Assembly: GCF_036227485.1 (NCBI RefSeq)
Contig: NZ_CP109479.1
Span: 1,488,001 to 1,552,000 of the forward strand
DNA: 64,000 nucleotides
Source: Streptomyces sp. NBC_01451
GTDB taxonomy: Bacteria > Actinomycetota > Actinomycetes > Streptomycetales > Streptomycetaceae
Direction: 5' to 3'
In this document: positions 35,064 through 45,825 of the stretch, in pieces
Layout of the letters: each line of letters begins with the position of its first letter
Position numbering within the stretch: position 1 is the stretch's first letter
Notes under the pieces: model-generated
The model's input: the letters and a program-made list of their open reading frames with translations, nothing else
Database searches by the model: none
Told to the model about the DNA's origin: nothing
Translations under genes and position numbers: made by a program

Positions 35064-35369
35064 TCAGCTCGCCCCGTGGCCCGGTGCGAGGGCCTCGACT
35101 CTGTGGGCGAGCCGGAAGTCGAGGTCGGTGACCGCGCCGCCCACGCTGTGGGTGTTCACGGTGAGTGACACGGTGTTGTAGCCGAGGGTGAGGTCGGAGT
35201 GGTGGTCCAGTTCCTCCTGGACCTGGGCGATGTGGATGACCAGCGCCGTCGCGGCGAAGTGCGAGCCGAGGCGGTAGGAACGGGCGAGGCGGTCCCCGTC
35301 GAGCGACCAGCCGGGCAGCTCCGCCAGCCGGTCCTCGATCTCCTTCTGCGACAGCGGTACGACGGGCAT
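35064..35369 (-). CDS. 4a-hydroxytetrahydrobiopterin dehydratase (pterin carbinolamine dehydratase)
   Basis: Small enzyme (101 residues) that dehydrates 4a-hydroxytetrahydropterin so the cofactor of aromatic hydroxylases can be recycled. The family signature is visible: EELDHHSDLTLGYNTVSLTV and VNTHSVGGAVTDLDFRLA. The ATG at 35369 gives the normal family length and has AGGAG upstream. No phenylalanine hydroxylase is nearby; in many actinobacteria this gene stands apart from one. A moonlighting role cannot be judged. Confidence 0.92.
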   Translation of the reverse strand: MPVVPLSQKEIEDRLAELPGWSLDGDRLARSYRLGSHFAATALVIHIAQVQEELDHHSDLTLGYNTVSLTVNTHSVGGAVTDLDFRLAHRVEALAPGHGAS

Positions 35370-35538
35370 GGCCACGCTCCTTCCCTGATGTGGGTTGCTG
35401 TCCCAGCGTGCCACAGGCCGGGCGTTCCGGCCCAGGTCAGGAGGGTGCCCACCGACTGTTTCGTACTGTTCGGCACTCCGGGGACCGGTCGCCCGTCCGT
35501 TCGCCCCCTCACCGCCGCTCCTCGGCTACGGTCGTCGT

Positions 35539-36423
35539 ATGACCACGGTCCCGACCGGCGGCGCGGCCCGCCTCATCGCCCCCGAGGACAAGACACCCAG
35601 GACGCACCGGGGAGCCGGTCCGCTGCTGCGGGTCTGGCGGGAGCGGCGGCGCGTCAGCCAGCTCGAACTGGCGCTGCGGGCCGACTCGTCCGCCCGCCAC
35701 ATCAGCTTCGTCGAGACGGGCCGGTCCCGCCCGAGCGAGGAACTGCTCCTGCGGCTCGCGGAACACCTGGACGTCCCCGTCCGGGACCGCAACGCCCTTC
35801 TCCTGGCGGCCGGTTACGCCCCGCGCTACCGCGAGACCCCGCTCGACGACCCGGCGCTGGAGTCCCTGCGGGACGGCGTCGAACGGCTCATCCAGGGCTA
35901 CGAGCCCTACCCGGCGTTCGTGGTCGACGCGACGTACGACGTCCTGGCCGCCAACCGGGGCATCCTGATGCTCCTCGAAGGTCTCCCCGAGTCCGTGCTG
36001 GCGCCGCCACTGAACGCGATGCGCCTGACCCTGCACCCGGAGGGCCTGGCGCCGCGCATCCGGAACCTTCCCGAGTGGCGGGGGCACCTGCTCGCCCAGA
36101 TGGAACGTCAGATAGCCCTGCACCGTTCGGACCCGCTGCGCGCGCTGTACGAGGAGGTCGCCGCGTACCCGGTGCCGGAGCCACGGGAGAGCCCGGTGGA
36201 CCGGACGGCCGGCTCCGGGTCCGTGTCGGACTCCGACTCGGCGTCCACGTTCGCGTTCGCGCTGCCGATGCGGATCGAGCACGAGGGCCGGGTGCTCTCC
36301 TTCGTCTCGTCGATCTCCACCTTCAACACCCCGATGGACATCACCGTCGCCGAGCTGGCCATCGAGACGCTCCTCCCGGCCGACCCGGCGACGGTCAAGT
36401 ACCTTCACTCGATGCTGGGTTGA
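35539..36423 (+). CDS. XRE regulator with MmyB-like ligand-binding domain
   Basis: Transcription regulator of 294 residues. An N-terminal XRE helix-turn-helix (LLRVWRERRRVSQLELALRA, with HISFVETGRSRPS) is followed by the MmyB-like PAS-type domain (GYEPYPAFVVDATYDVLAAN, later LRALYEEVAAYP), which may bind a fatty acid. A Ser/Asp-rich insert (GSVSDSDSAS) lies before the last conserved part, FVSSISTFNTPMDITVAELA. Members usually control a neighbouring dehydrogenase; here the divergent neighbour is the pterin dehydratase gene. Function beyond regulation is unknown. Confidence 0.92.
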   Translation: MTTVPTGGAARLIAPEDKTPRTHRGAGPLLRVWRERRRVSQLELALRADSSARHISFVETGRSRPSEELLLRLAEHLDVPVRDRNALLLAAGYAPRYRETPLDDPALESLRDGVERLIQGYEPYPAFVVDATYDVLAANRGILMLLEGLPESVLAPPLNAMRLTLHPEGLAPRIRNLPEWRGHLLAQMERQIALHRSDPLRALYEEVAAYPVPEPRESPVDRTAGSGSVSDSDSASTFAFALPMRIEHEGRVLSFVSSISTFNTPMDITVAELAIETLLPADPATVKYLHSMLG

Positions 36424-36444
36424 TGATCCGTCAGGGCTGTCCTC

Positions 36445-36861
36445 TCAGCGACAGGCCCGCAGGGACACGTACTGCAACGCGGCGAACCCCGCCACAACGG
36501 CCGCCTGCAGCAACGCCCAGACCGCCCCGACCGTGCTCGGGGTGAGCCACAGGACGAGCGCGACGCAACTGACCACCGCCCATGCGAGGTTGACCTCGAT
36601 CACGGCCCGCACCGGCAGTACGGCCGGCCGCCTGCGCGAGGCCAGCAGGCCGACGGCTCCGGCGTACACGCCGAGGAACAGGCCGAGTTCGAGCAGCAGC
36701 CCCGAGCCGACGCCGAGGAAACGGGCGAGCGGACCGGCAGCCACCAGATAGGCGACCGCGTTCACTCCGGTCACCAGCGCGTCCAGCGCCAGGAAGCGGC
36801 GCAGCATCACGGGCGGTTCGGCGGACCGGGCGGCGAGTGCGGCGAACTGGGTCGCGGACAT
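36445..36861 (-). CDS. Small four-helix membrane protein, unknown function
   Basis: A 138-residue protein with four predicted hydrophobic helices: around ALDALVTGVNAVAYLVAAG, LLLELGLFLGVYAGAVGLLA, VNLAWAVVSCVALVLWL, and VWALLQAAVVAGFAALQYV. The polar head of about 20 residues includes Ala-rich AALAARSAEPP. Similar proteins are annotated in actinobacteria only as integral membrane proteins. It is convergent with the MmyB-like regulator. No function can be assigned. Confidence 0.75.
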   Translation of the reverse strand: MSATQFAALAARSAEPPVMLRRFLALDALVTGVNAVAYLVAAGPLARFLGVGSGLLLELGLFLGVYAGAVGLLASRRRPAVLPVRAVIEVNLAWAVVSCVALVLWLTPSTVGAVWALLQAAVVAGFAALQYVSLRACR

Positions 36862-37008
36862 GGCGGATCCCCTCCATCGAGGTCGAAACGGAAGTTGGGG
36901 CAGAGGTCGGAACAGAAGTCGAAGCAGAGCCGGAACCCGGGTTCCGGACCGGAGTGCGCCGGCCCGGAACCCGTTGCCATCACTGTTCCGGGCGGGCTCA
37001 CCGGGGTC

Positions 37009-37027
37009 GATTACCTCGCGGGTAATC
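37009..37027. promoter_or_regulatory. Perfect inverted repeat upstream of the DUF5753 regulator
   Basis: GATTACC (37009-37015) and GGTAATC (37021-37027) flank TCGCG. It lies 81-99 bases before the GTG at 37108, in a 246-base region without genes. It looks like an operator for a dimeric regulator, possibly a TetR-type or the downstream XRE protein itself. Confidence 0.5.
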
Positions 37028-37107
37028 TCGGTGGCCCGAACCTGTCAGGCCGACAGCGGAACGTGACACACTGCTCGCGTTACTTCGGCGCGTAGGGGAG
37101 GCGTGGC

Positions 37108-37971
37108 GTGAGTGAGCGGCGGGCTGCGCCCACCGTGGGCCAGGTGGTGCTCGGGAGACGGCTCCAGGAGCTGCGCGAGGCCGCCGGGCTGAAGCGGGAA
37201 GAGGCAGCGCGGGTCCTGCGCGTGGCACCGGCGACCGTACGGCGGATGGAAATGGCCGAGGTCTCCCTCAAAATCCCGTACGTACATGTGCTGTTGACGG
37301 CGTACGGCGTCCCCGAGGACGAGGTGGCCGTGTTCGTGGACCTGGCCGAGGAGGCGAACGAGCCCGGCTGGTGGCAGCGGTTCTCCGACGTCCTGCCGGA
37401 CTGGTTCAGCATGCATGTGAGCCTGGAGGGCTCCGCCCGGCTGATCCGCTCCTACGAACCGCACTTCGTACCAGGCCTGTTGCAGACCCCGGAGTACGCG
37501 CGTGCCGTCATGGAGGCCGGAACGATCGGGCACACGGGGCCCGAGGCGGTCGAGCGGCATGTGTCGCTGCGCATGGCCCGGCAGAAGCTGCTGACCCGTG
37601 AACACCCGCCCCACCTCTGGGTGATCATCGACGAGACGGTACTGCGGCGGCCCGTGAGCATCCGCGGCGAGGTCATGCGCGACCAGCTGGACCGGCTCCT
37701 CGACGCGTCGGAGAGCGGCCATGTCACCATCCAGGTCGCCGAGTTCAGGGACGGCCCGCACCCGGGCACGTCGGCGCCCTTCGAGCTGTTCCGCTTCGCC
37801 GAGCCGGAACTGCCCGACATGGTCTACACCGAGTACCTGACAGGCGCGCTCTATCTGGACTCCCGCCGGGAGGTCGCCTCGCACCTGGAGGTCCTGGACC
37901 ACATGACGGCGGGTGCCGCGTCGGCCCAGCGCACCAAGGAGATCATCGCCGAGTACCGCGACGGCTACTGA
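37108..37971 (+). CDS. XRE regulator with DUF5753 (Scr1/WhiJ-like)
   Basis: Regulator of 287 residues of the large Streptomyces family of helix-turn-helix proteins with a DUF5753 effector domain. The HTH is LREAAGLKREEAARVLRVAP, then ATVRRMEMAEVS. DUF5753 begins near residue 105 and includes RLIRSYEPHFVPGLLQTPEY and the end motif REVASHLEVLDHM. GTG 37108 has an AGGGGAGG ribosome-binding site. These regulators usually sit beside a small DUF397 protein; here that partner is absent and a Methyltransf_19 gene follows 77 bases later on the same strand. Confidence 0.94.
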   Translation: MSERRAAPTVGQVVLGRRLQELREAAGLKREEAARVLRVAPATVRRMEMAEVSLKIPYVHVLLTAYGVPEDEVAVFVDLAEEANEPGWWQRFSDVLPDWFSMHVSLEGSARLIRSYEPHFVPGLLQTPEYARAVMEAGTIGHTGPEAVERHVSLRMARQKLLTREHPPHLWVIIDETVLRRPVSIRGEVMRDQLDRLLDASESGHVTIQVAEFRDGPHPGTSAPFELFRFAEPELPDMVYTEYLTGALYLDSRREVASHLEVLDHMTAGAASAQRTKEIIAEYRDGY

Positions 37972-38048
37972 TCAGCTGATCCACAGGCCCACAGAACCGG
38001 CCGCACCACCTACGAACGAACTCACGGCACTTGAGGAGCACACACCGC

Positions 38049-38864
38049 ATGACCGCACCCGAGGGCGCGCCCACCCGCATAGACACCAGCAGACCCCACC
38101 CCGCCCGGGTCTACGACTGGTGGCTCGGCGGCAAGGACAACTACCCGGTGGACGAGGAGCTGGCCCGCAGGATCCTCGCGGTGGACGGCACGGTGCTGCG
38201 CGGCGCACGCGCCAACCGCCGGTTCATGCAACGCGCGACACGGACCGCCGCCGAGGCCGGGATCCGCCAGTTCCTGGACATCGGCACGGGCATCCCCACC
38301 GAGCCGAACCTGCACCAGGTCGCCCAGAGTGTCGCCCCCGATGCCAAGGTGGTGTACGCGGACAACGACCCGATCGTGCTGCGGCACGCACAGGCCCTGC
38401 TGCACGGGACGGCCGAGGGCACCACCGACTACGTACACGCCGACGCCCGCGACCCGGAGACGATCCTGCGCCTGGCCGGCGAGTCCCTGGACTTCACCCG
38501 GCCCGTCGCGCTGTCGCTGGTCGCACTGACCCACTACCTCGGCGACGATCCCGACGGCGACGACGTGCACGGCCTGCTGAAGAAGTACGTCGACGCGCTC
38601 GCCCCCGGCAGCTACCTCGTCCTCTCCCAGGTCACCCCGGACCTCAGCCCCGAGGCCATCGCGAAGGCGGCCGAGCACTTCCGGCGCAGCGGCACGCCCT
38701 TCTTCCCCCGCTCCCTCACCGAGTTCCACCACTTCTTCGACGGCCTGGAACTCCTGGGCCCCGGCGTGATCCCCGTGTACGGCTGGCGCCCGGACCCGGA
38801 GGACGTGGCAGCCCAGGCAGAGGGCATCGTCCCGGTGTACGCGGGCGTGGCCCGTAAGTCCTGA
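38049..38864 (+). CDS. SAM-dependent methyltransferase-like protein (Methyltransf_19, DUF574)
   Basis: A 271-residue protein of the actinobacterial PF04672 family. Signatures are HPARVYDWWLGGKDNYPVDE at the start, FLDIGTGIPTEPNLHQVAQ for SAM binding, VVYADNDPIVLRHAQALL, and ALTHYLGDD. ATG 38049 preferred over an upstream GTG-type start at 38031; GAGGAG lies just upstream. The true substrate of this abundant family is unknown. It probably forms an operon with the DUF5753 regulator, a pairing seen often in Streptomyces. Confidence 0.92.
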   Translation: MTAPEGAPTRIDTSRPHPARVYDWWLGGKDNYPVDEELARRILAVDGTVLRGARANRRFMQRATRTAAEAGIRQFLDIGTGIPTEPNLHQVAQSVAPDAKVVYADNDPIVLRHAQALLHGTAEGTTDYVHADARDPETILRLAGESLDFTRPVALSLVALTHYLGDDPDGDDVHGLLKKYVDALAPGSYLVLSQVTPDLSPEAIAKAAEHFRRSGTPFFPRSLTEFHHFFDGLELLGPGVIPVYGWRPDPEDVAAQAEGIVPVYAGVARKS

Positions 38865-38902
38865 AGGAGGACGCCCCGCGCCCTCCTTCAGGGGCGCGGG
38901 GC
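38861..38902. terminator. Overlapping hairpins between convergent genes
   Basis: ctgaaggagg (38861-38870) pairs with cctccttcag (38882-38891), and gccccgcgcc (38873-38882) pairs with ggcgcggggc (38893-38902). The two stems are mutually exclusive. They lie right at the methyltransferase stop, before the convergent dnaK-like gene. Three cagtcgg units follow at 38933-38953. Confidence 0.6.
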
Positions 38903-38969
38903 CGTGTTCATCAGCCCTCAGCCCTCAACACGCAGTCGGCAGTCGGCAGTCGGCGAACCACCGCCACCC

Positions 38970-40868
<1,899 letters not shown>

Positions 40869-41024
40869 AGCTGTCCCCTTCCGCCAGGACGCTTCCCGCC
40901 CTCCACCACAAACCCTGAGTGCCTGTTTGTCGATCCTTCCGCCGACTCCTTCTTTGAAGTACCCCGAAAACGACGATGCCGCGCACCTCGGACATCGAGG
41001 AGCGCGGCAGGGGCGTGGCGAACG

Positions 41025-41453
41025 TCAGGCGAGCTTCGCCGACAGCGTGATCGTCGTGCCGGTCAGGGCCTTGCTGACCGGGCAGTTCTCCTTGGCGTTC
41101 TCGGCGGCGGCGACGAAGGCGTCCTCGTCGATGCCCGGCACGGTGCCCTCCACGGTGAGGTGGATGCCGGTGATGCCCTCACCCGGCTGGAAGACGACGT
41201 CGGCCGAGGTCACGAGCTTGGTCGCCGGAGTGCCGGCGCCGGCCAGGGCGTGCGAGAACGCCATGGAGAAGCAGCTGGAGTGGGCGGCGGCGATCAGCTC
41301 CTCGGGGCTGGTCTTGCCGTTCGCGTCCTGTGCGCGCGAGGCCCACGTCACGGGCTGCTCGGCGATGGCACCGGAGGAGTCGAAGGTGACAACGCCGTTG
41401 CCCTCCAGCAGGTTGCCTTCCCAGACGGTGTGTGCAGAGCGCGTGGTAGCCAC
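41025..41453 (-). CDS. OsmC family peroxiredoxin
   Basis: Cysteine-based hydroperoxide reductase of the OsmC/Ohr family (142 residues). The two catalytic cysteines are in AAHSSCFSMAFSHAL and ENCPVSKAL, and SPEELIAAAHSSC is the family core. The GTG at 41453 (ATTRSAHTVWEGNL) gives the usual length and follows an AAAGGAAG ribosome-binding site. It reduces organic peroxides with a thiol partner, probably under osmotic or oxidative stress. It lies upstream of the dnaK-like gene on the same strand, 156 bases away. Confidence 0.94.
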   Translation of the reverse strand: MATTRSAHTVWEGNLLEGNGVVTFDSSGAIAEQPVTWASRAQDANGKTSPEELIAAAHSSCFSMAFSHALAGAGTPATKLVTSADVVFQPGEGITGIHLTVEGTVPGIDEDAFVAAAENAKENCPVSKALTGTTITLSAKLA

Positions 41454-41703
41454 GGTTCTTCCTTTCGCATGTGGTCCCGAAGCCGGGAGTCCGTATCCCC
41501 CCATCCGATCACACTCCGGCTCACGGCACGCGAAAGACCACCCTCCGTGCGGTGAACGGCAGACGGGCATCCTGCGGAACCGGACCACGATCTGCGGGAG
41601 TTTCTCCCGCACAGTCACCGGGAACGGTTCGCGGTCGACGGCGCGCGCGAAGGCGCGAGGTCCGGTACGAACGGTGCGCGGCCGGTTCCCCGGCGGCCCG
41701 CGC

Positions 41704-43779
41704 TCAGGCGACCCGGTGGTCCCCGGGGACCTCCAGCGGCACCTGCGGCCCGTTGCACTCGCGCAGCCAGCCCCGCAGTACGCGGTGCAGGTGCTCGGCG
41801 CCGACGAGTTCCTCCCCCTCCTCGACCGCCGCCGTCAGCCCGAGGGGCGCCATCACGAAGGGTCTGCCCTGGTCGCCGCCGAGTCCGCCGTGCGAGCCGA
41901 TCTGCTCCTCGAAGGCGAGCACCTCGCCCTCGGCGGGGTCGTACCAGGAGTTGACCATGATGTCGGCGGTGTGCGGGAAGGAGTGCGTACGGCGGACCGC
42001 GTTCGCCGCGCCGGGCCCGAAGTCGGCCAGCGGGCCGGGGTGTTCGTCGTCCAGCGCGTCCACCGGGATCTCCGCGCCGTGCGCGCCCAGCACCACCCCG
42101 CCGTGCTCCTCGCTGCGGACGAGGACGAAGCCGATGCCGGGATGGTTGGCGAGGGTGGTGAGCAGGGCGGGATGGCGGGCGTCGATCTCCTCCTTGGTCA
42201 TGCGGTGGTGCACGTCCGGGAAGGAGATGAGCCCGAGGTTGCCGGAGGCCAGCACCAACGGTTCGGAGTGGTGACCCGGGGGCACGTGCCACCCACCGTT
42301 CTCCTCGACGGGCCTGTGCAGCGCGGCGCGCACGGCTGCCCGCGCCTCGGCCCCGCTGTGGGTGCGGCGCGCCTTCCGCGGCACGGGCAGTCCGCAGCCG
42401 GCCCTCACGAGGTCGCCGAGGCCGAGCCCGTACCGTCCGCGGAAGGTCTCGCCGGGGCTCTGCCCGTGGTCGGAGAGGAGGACGATCCGGTACGGGCGGG
42501 GTGCGTGTTCGGCGACCTGCGCGATCAACGCGGCGGAACGGTCGAGGCGTTGGAGGACCTTCTCGACGTCCCGGCTGTGCGGCCCGGAGTGGTGGGCGAC
42601 CTCGTCGTAGGCGACCAGGTCGGCGTAGACGGCGGTGCGCCCGGCGAGCATGTCGCCCATCACCGCGGCGACGACCACGTCCCGCTCGATGACGGTGGCG
42701 AAGGCGCGGATGAAGGGGTAGAGGCCGCCGCGCGCGATCCGCGGGCGCCGTTTGCGCATCCGGGCCACGGTCGACTGGCCGATCTCGCGGCCGACCTCGG
42801 CGACGAAGGACAGTGCGGTACGGACGGCGTTGGCGGGGTCCGAGAAGTAGGCGAAATAGCCCGCGCGGGAACGGTTCTCCCGGCCGCGTCGCCGCAGCGC
42901 GGTGGACAGCACGAGGGCCTGCTCGTCGGCGCCGCCGCTGAAGAGGTTGCCCCGGCTGGCCCCGTCGAAGGTGAGCAGGCCGCCGTCGCCGGTGCGTTCG
43001 ACGGCCCGGCGCTGGAGTTCGGCGGCGCTGGTGGGCCGGTTGCAGACCATGACCTCGCCGGTGTCCTTCTCGTACCAGCGGAAGGCGGGGATGTCGTGGT
43101 TGGTGCCGTGCAGGATGCCGAGCTGGCTGGCGCCGGTCTGACTGGACCAGTCGGTGCGCCAGGGGGTGAGCCGGTGGCTGGTGCCCAGCCAGCCCGCCAC
43201 GGTCGGCATCAGTCCCTTCTCCACGGCGCGGACGAGGACGTCGTGTCCGACGCCGTCGAGTTGCAGGAACACCACGCCGGGCGTCGTGGGACCCTCGAAC
43301 ACCCGCGCGGTACCGCGTCGGTCGGCGAGGCGGTAGAGACGTCTTCGGTAGGCGTCGTCGTCCCGTACGGCCAGTGCGGCGCCCGTCGCGGAGGCCACCG
43401 CGGACATCACCGCGGCGACCACCACCGCCGTCTCCGGAGCCGCCTCGGGGCGGTCGGCCGGGGTCAGCCGCAGGGCCACGAGCAGCAGCGCGCCGTTCAG
43501 GAAGAAGACCAGCAGGCCCAGTACGAGGGCGGGCACGAGCAGCAGCAGCCGGACCAGCACCGGCCAGGCCAGCGCCGACAGCAGACCGAACGCGCCCGCG
43601 CCGACGGCCGCGGTGACCGCGATCCGGGTGGCGCTGTCGCCGTCCCCGGAGCGGATCTGGAAGTCCGGCAGAATGCCGGCGAGCACCAGCATCGTCAGCG
43701 TCGACACGGCCCACACCGCGACGCTCCGCCCGATCTGGCTGACGATCCGCCGCCAACGCCCCGCACCCACGTCCCGCAC
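41704..43779 (-). CDS. Membrane phosphodiesterase: holin-like helices fused to alkaline-phosphatase-fold domain
   Basis: A 691-residue fusion. The first about 140 residues form four hydrophobic helices like the Phage_holin_4_2 family (VAVWAVSTLTMLVLAGILPD, LLLLVPALVLGLLVFFLNG). From about 165 a type I phosphodiesterase/nucleotide pyrophosphatase domain follows, with metal and catalytic motifs VVFLQLDGVGHDVL, SSQTGASQLGILHGTNH, VAYDEVAHHSG and VLLSDHGQSPGETF. The start at 43779 is the first that includes the helices. The catalytic domain would lie on one side of the membrane; substrate unknown. The arrangement is conserved in actinobacteria as far as I recall. Confidence 0.85.
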   Translation of the reverse strand: MRDVGAGRWRRIVSQIGRSVAVWAVSTLTMLVLAGILPDFQIRSGDGDSATRIAVTAAVGAGAFGLLSALAWPVLVRLLLLVPALVLGLLVFFLNGALLLVALRLTPADRPEAAPETAVVVAAVMSAVASATGAALAVRDDDAYRRRLYRLADRRGTARVFEGPTTPGVVFLQLDGVGHDVLVRAVEKGLMPTVAGWLGTSHRLTPWRTDWSSQTGASQLGILHGTNHDIPAFRWYEKDTGEVMVCNRPTSAAELQRRAVERTGDGGLLTFDGASRGNLFSGGADEQALVLSTALRRRGRENRSRAGYFAYFSDPANAVRTALSFVAEVGREIGQSTVARMRKRRPRIARGGLYPFIRAFATVIERDVVVAAVMGDMLAGRTAVYADLVAYDEVAHHSGPHSRDVEKVLQRLDRSAALIAQVAEHAPRPYRIVLLSDHGQSPGETFRGRYGLGLGDLVRAGCGLPVPRKARRTHSGAEARAAVRAALHRPVEENGGWHVPPGHHSEPLVLASGNLGLISFPDVHHRMTKEEIDARHPALLTTLANHPGIGFVLVRSEEHGGVVLGAHGAEIPVDALDDEHPGPLADFGPGAANAVRRTHSFPHTADIMVNSWYDPAEGEVLAFEEQIGSHGGLGGDQGRPFVMAPLGLTAAVEEGEELVGAEHLHRVLRGWLRECNGPQVPLEVPGDHRVA

Positions 43780-43865
43780 ACCTCACGTCCTGGCCCGTCC
43801 CCACGGCTGGCCTGGGCCCACCCTGTCACAACGGGCGGGCGGCGCCGGGCGTGCCGGGTGAAGGT

Positions 43866-44300
43866 TCAGCGGCCGTCGTACCCGGCGGTCGGCATGGAGA
43901 GGCGGCGGTGGACCCTGGCCTTCATCTGGGCGTCGTACGACGGCTCCGCGCGGCCCACCGTCTCCACCCGTACCCCGCGCCGCGCGCACTCGGCGGTGAA
44001 CTCGTCGACCGAGGTGAGCGCCTGTTCCAGGACCCGACGGCTGGGCGCGACGAAGAGGTCGAGGCCCGGTTCGACGCCGTCCCACAGGGCGCAGTGGTCC
44101 GCGCGCAGACCCCGTACGAGCAACTCCCGGGTGACGACGTAGCCGTGCTCGGCGGCCCAGCGGGCGCACATCGCGTGCTGACTGCGCGAGTCGACGAGGA
44201 ACGGCTCCTCGTCCAGCTCTTCGAGCGGCGTCAGGCTGGCGATCGCGGTGACCCGCGGTACCGGGCCGGGCAGGCCGACGGCGGCGTGCGCGTGTCCCAT
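43866..44300 (-). CDS. Hypothetical protein
   Basis: A 144-residue protein with no signal or membrane helix. The segment VDSRSQHAMCARWAAEHGYV (about residues 36-55) loosely resembles the N-terminal domain of serine recombinases, but no catalytic Ser context is evident, so I do not call it one. The rest (PGLDLFVAPSRRVLEQALTS, RRGVRVETVG) is unknown. It is divergent from the MBL-fold gene with 122 bases between, and follows the same strand as the phosphodiesterase gene. Coding character is supported by a clean start and a protein-like composition. Confidence 0.65.
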   Translation of the reverse strand: MGHAHAAVGLPGPVPRVTAIASLTPLEELDEEPFLVDSRSQHAMCARWAAEHGYVVTRELLVRGLRADHCALWDGVEPGLDLFVAPSRRVLEQALTSVDEFTAECARRGVRVETVGRAEPSYDAQMKARVHRRLSMPTAGYDGR

Positions 44301-44422
44301 GGCGTCCCCCTAAGCTCCGGGCTTCCCCGTTCACCTCGGGGTTTCCCCACTCGCCCCGCGGTTTCCCGCCGACCCTACTCCTGCCCGTAGTCTTCGGGGA
44401 GTCGCGCGAAGGAGGCAAAGGG

Positions 44423-45199
44423 GTGCCGGTGGAGATCACGTGGTGGGGGCACGCCACCTGTACGGTCGAGGACTCGGGCGTACGCGTGCTCACCGACCCC
44501 CTGTTCGTACGCCGGCTCGCCCATCTGCGCCGTCGACGGGGCGAGTTGCCCCCGCCCGGCGCATGGCGCGCGGACGTGGCGCTCGTCTCCCATCTGCACT
44601 CCGACCACCTCCATGTCCCCTCCCTCGCGCGCCTCGCGCCGGGCTCGCGCCTGATCGTGCCCCGGGGCGCGCCGAAGGCGGTGCCGGGCCTGTCGCGCCG
44701 GCTGGCGCATCTCCGGATCACGGAGGTGGTCGCCGGGGACCACACGAAGGTCGGCGACCTGCTCGTACGGGCCGTGTCCGCGCGGCACGACGGGCGGCGG
44801 CTGAACGTCGGGCCGCAGCGGGCGCCCGCGCTCGGCTATGTGATCGAGGGCGAGGCACGGACGTATTTCGCCGGGGACACGGGCCTGTTCGCGTCGATGG
44901 CCGAGGAGGTCGGGCCGGTCGACGCGGCGCTGCTGCCGGTGGGCGGCTGGGGGCCGTATCTCGGCGAGGGGCATCTCAACGCGGAGCGGGCGGCGGAGGC
45001 GCTGGCCCGGCTGGCCCCGCGCAGTGCGGTGCCGGTGCACTACGGCACGTACTGGCCGATCGGGATGGACGCCGTACGCCCCCATGAGTTCCACGCGCCG
45101 GGCGAGGAGTTCGTGCGGCTCGCGGCGGAACGGGCGCCCACGGTCGACGTGTACCGGCTGGACCACGGGCAGAGCGTGCGCCTGGAGGTCGCACGGTGA
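44423..45199 (+). CDS. MBL-fold metallo-hydrolase (UlaG-like)
   Basis: Metal-dependent hydrolase of 258 residues. It opens EITWWGHATCTVEDSGVRVL, typical for the UlaG/beta-lactamase_2 group. The dinuclear site motif HxHxDH is complete: His57, His59, Asp61 and His62 in VSHLHSDHLH. Later ligands lie in YFAGDTGLF and VPVHYGTYWP. GTG start. Its TGA overlaps the GTG of the DedA gene (GTGA), so the two are coupled. Substrate unknown. Confidence 0.92.
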   Translation: MPVEITWWGHATCTVEDSGVRVLTDPLFVRRLAHLRRRRGELPPPGAWRADVALVSHLHSDHLHVPSLARLAPGSRLIVPRGAPKAVPGLSRRLAHLRITEVVAGDHTKVGDLLVRAVSARHDGRRLNVGPQRAPALGYVIEGEARTYFAGDTGLFASMAEEVGPVDAALLPVGGWGPYLGEGHLNAERAAEALARLAPRSAVPVHYGTYWPIGMDAVRPHEFHAPGEEFVRLAAERAPTVDVYRLDHGQSVRLEVAR

Positions 45200-45825
45200 T
45201 CGTGGTCCTGGCCGCCGCGTCGACCTCGGGACAGGGGGCGGCGGGGCAGGCGATCGGCTATCCGACGCTGTTCCTGCTGGTGCTGATCGGGGCGCTGGTG
45301 CCGGTGGTGCCCACGGGGGCACTGGTGAGTTCGGCGGCCGTGGTGGCCTATCACCAGACCGCGCCGCTCGCCATGGTCCTGGTGTTCGCGGTGGCCGCGC
45401 TGGCCGCGTTCCTCGGGGACGTGGCGCTCTACTGGCTGGGCCGGCGCGGGATGGACTCCCGGAACGGCTCGCGCTGGCTGGCCGCGATCCGGTCACGGGC
45501 GCCCGAGGACCGTCTCGCGCAGTCCCAGCGGAAGCTGAGCGAGAACGGGGTGACGGTCCTGGTGCTGTCCCGGCTGGTGCCGGCCGGCCGCATCCCGGTG
45601 ATGCTGGCCTGCCTGCTGGCGAAGTGGCCGGTACGCCGCTTCGCCCGCGGCGACGTCCCGGCCTGCCTCGCATGGGCCGCGACGTACCAGCTGATCGGCG
45701 TCCTCGGCGGTTCGCTCTTCGACGAGCCCTGGGAGGGCGTGGTGGCGGCGGTAGCACTGGCACTGACGATCAGCGCGGCACCCGGCGCATGGCGGCGGGT
45801 CCGCGGGATCCGCAGGACAGCCTGA
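45196..45825 (+). CDS. DedA family membrane protein
   Basis: Integral membrane protein (209 residues) of the DedA/VTT superfamily, implicated in lipid-carrier flipping and membrane homeostasis. Key parts are LIGALVPVVPTGALVSSAAVV, FLGDVALYWLGRRG and the signature VLSRLVPAGRIPVMLACLLA, with the conserved Arg. Four or five hydrophobic segments are visible. The GTG overlaps the stop of the MBL gene. It ends with a basic tail. Confidence 0.9.
   Translation: MIVVLAAASTSGQGAAGQAIGYPTLFLLVLIGALVPVVPTGALVSSAAVVAYHQTAPLAMVLVFAVAALAAFLGDVALYWLGRRGMDSRNGSRWLAAIRSRAPEDRLAQSQRKLSENGVTVLVLSRLVPAGRIPVMLACLLAKWPVRRFARGDVPACLAWAATYQLIGVLGGSLFDEPWEGVVAAVALALTISAAPGAWRRVRGIRRTA

Noticed and set aside
43866..44300. 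Serine recombinase call for the 144-residue protein
   Set aside because: Only a loose local resemblance; catalytic serine context and the rest of the resolvase domain are missing.
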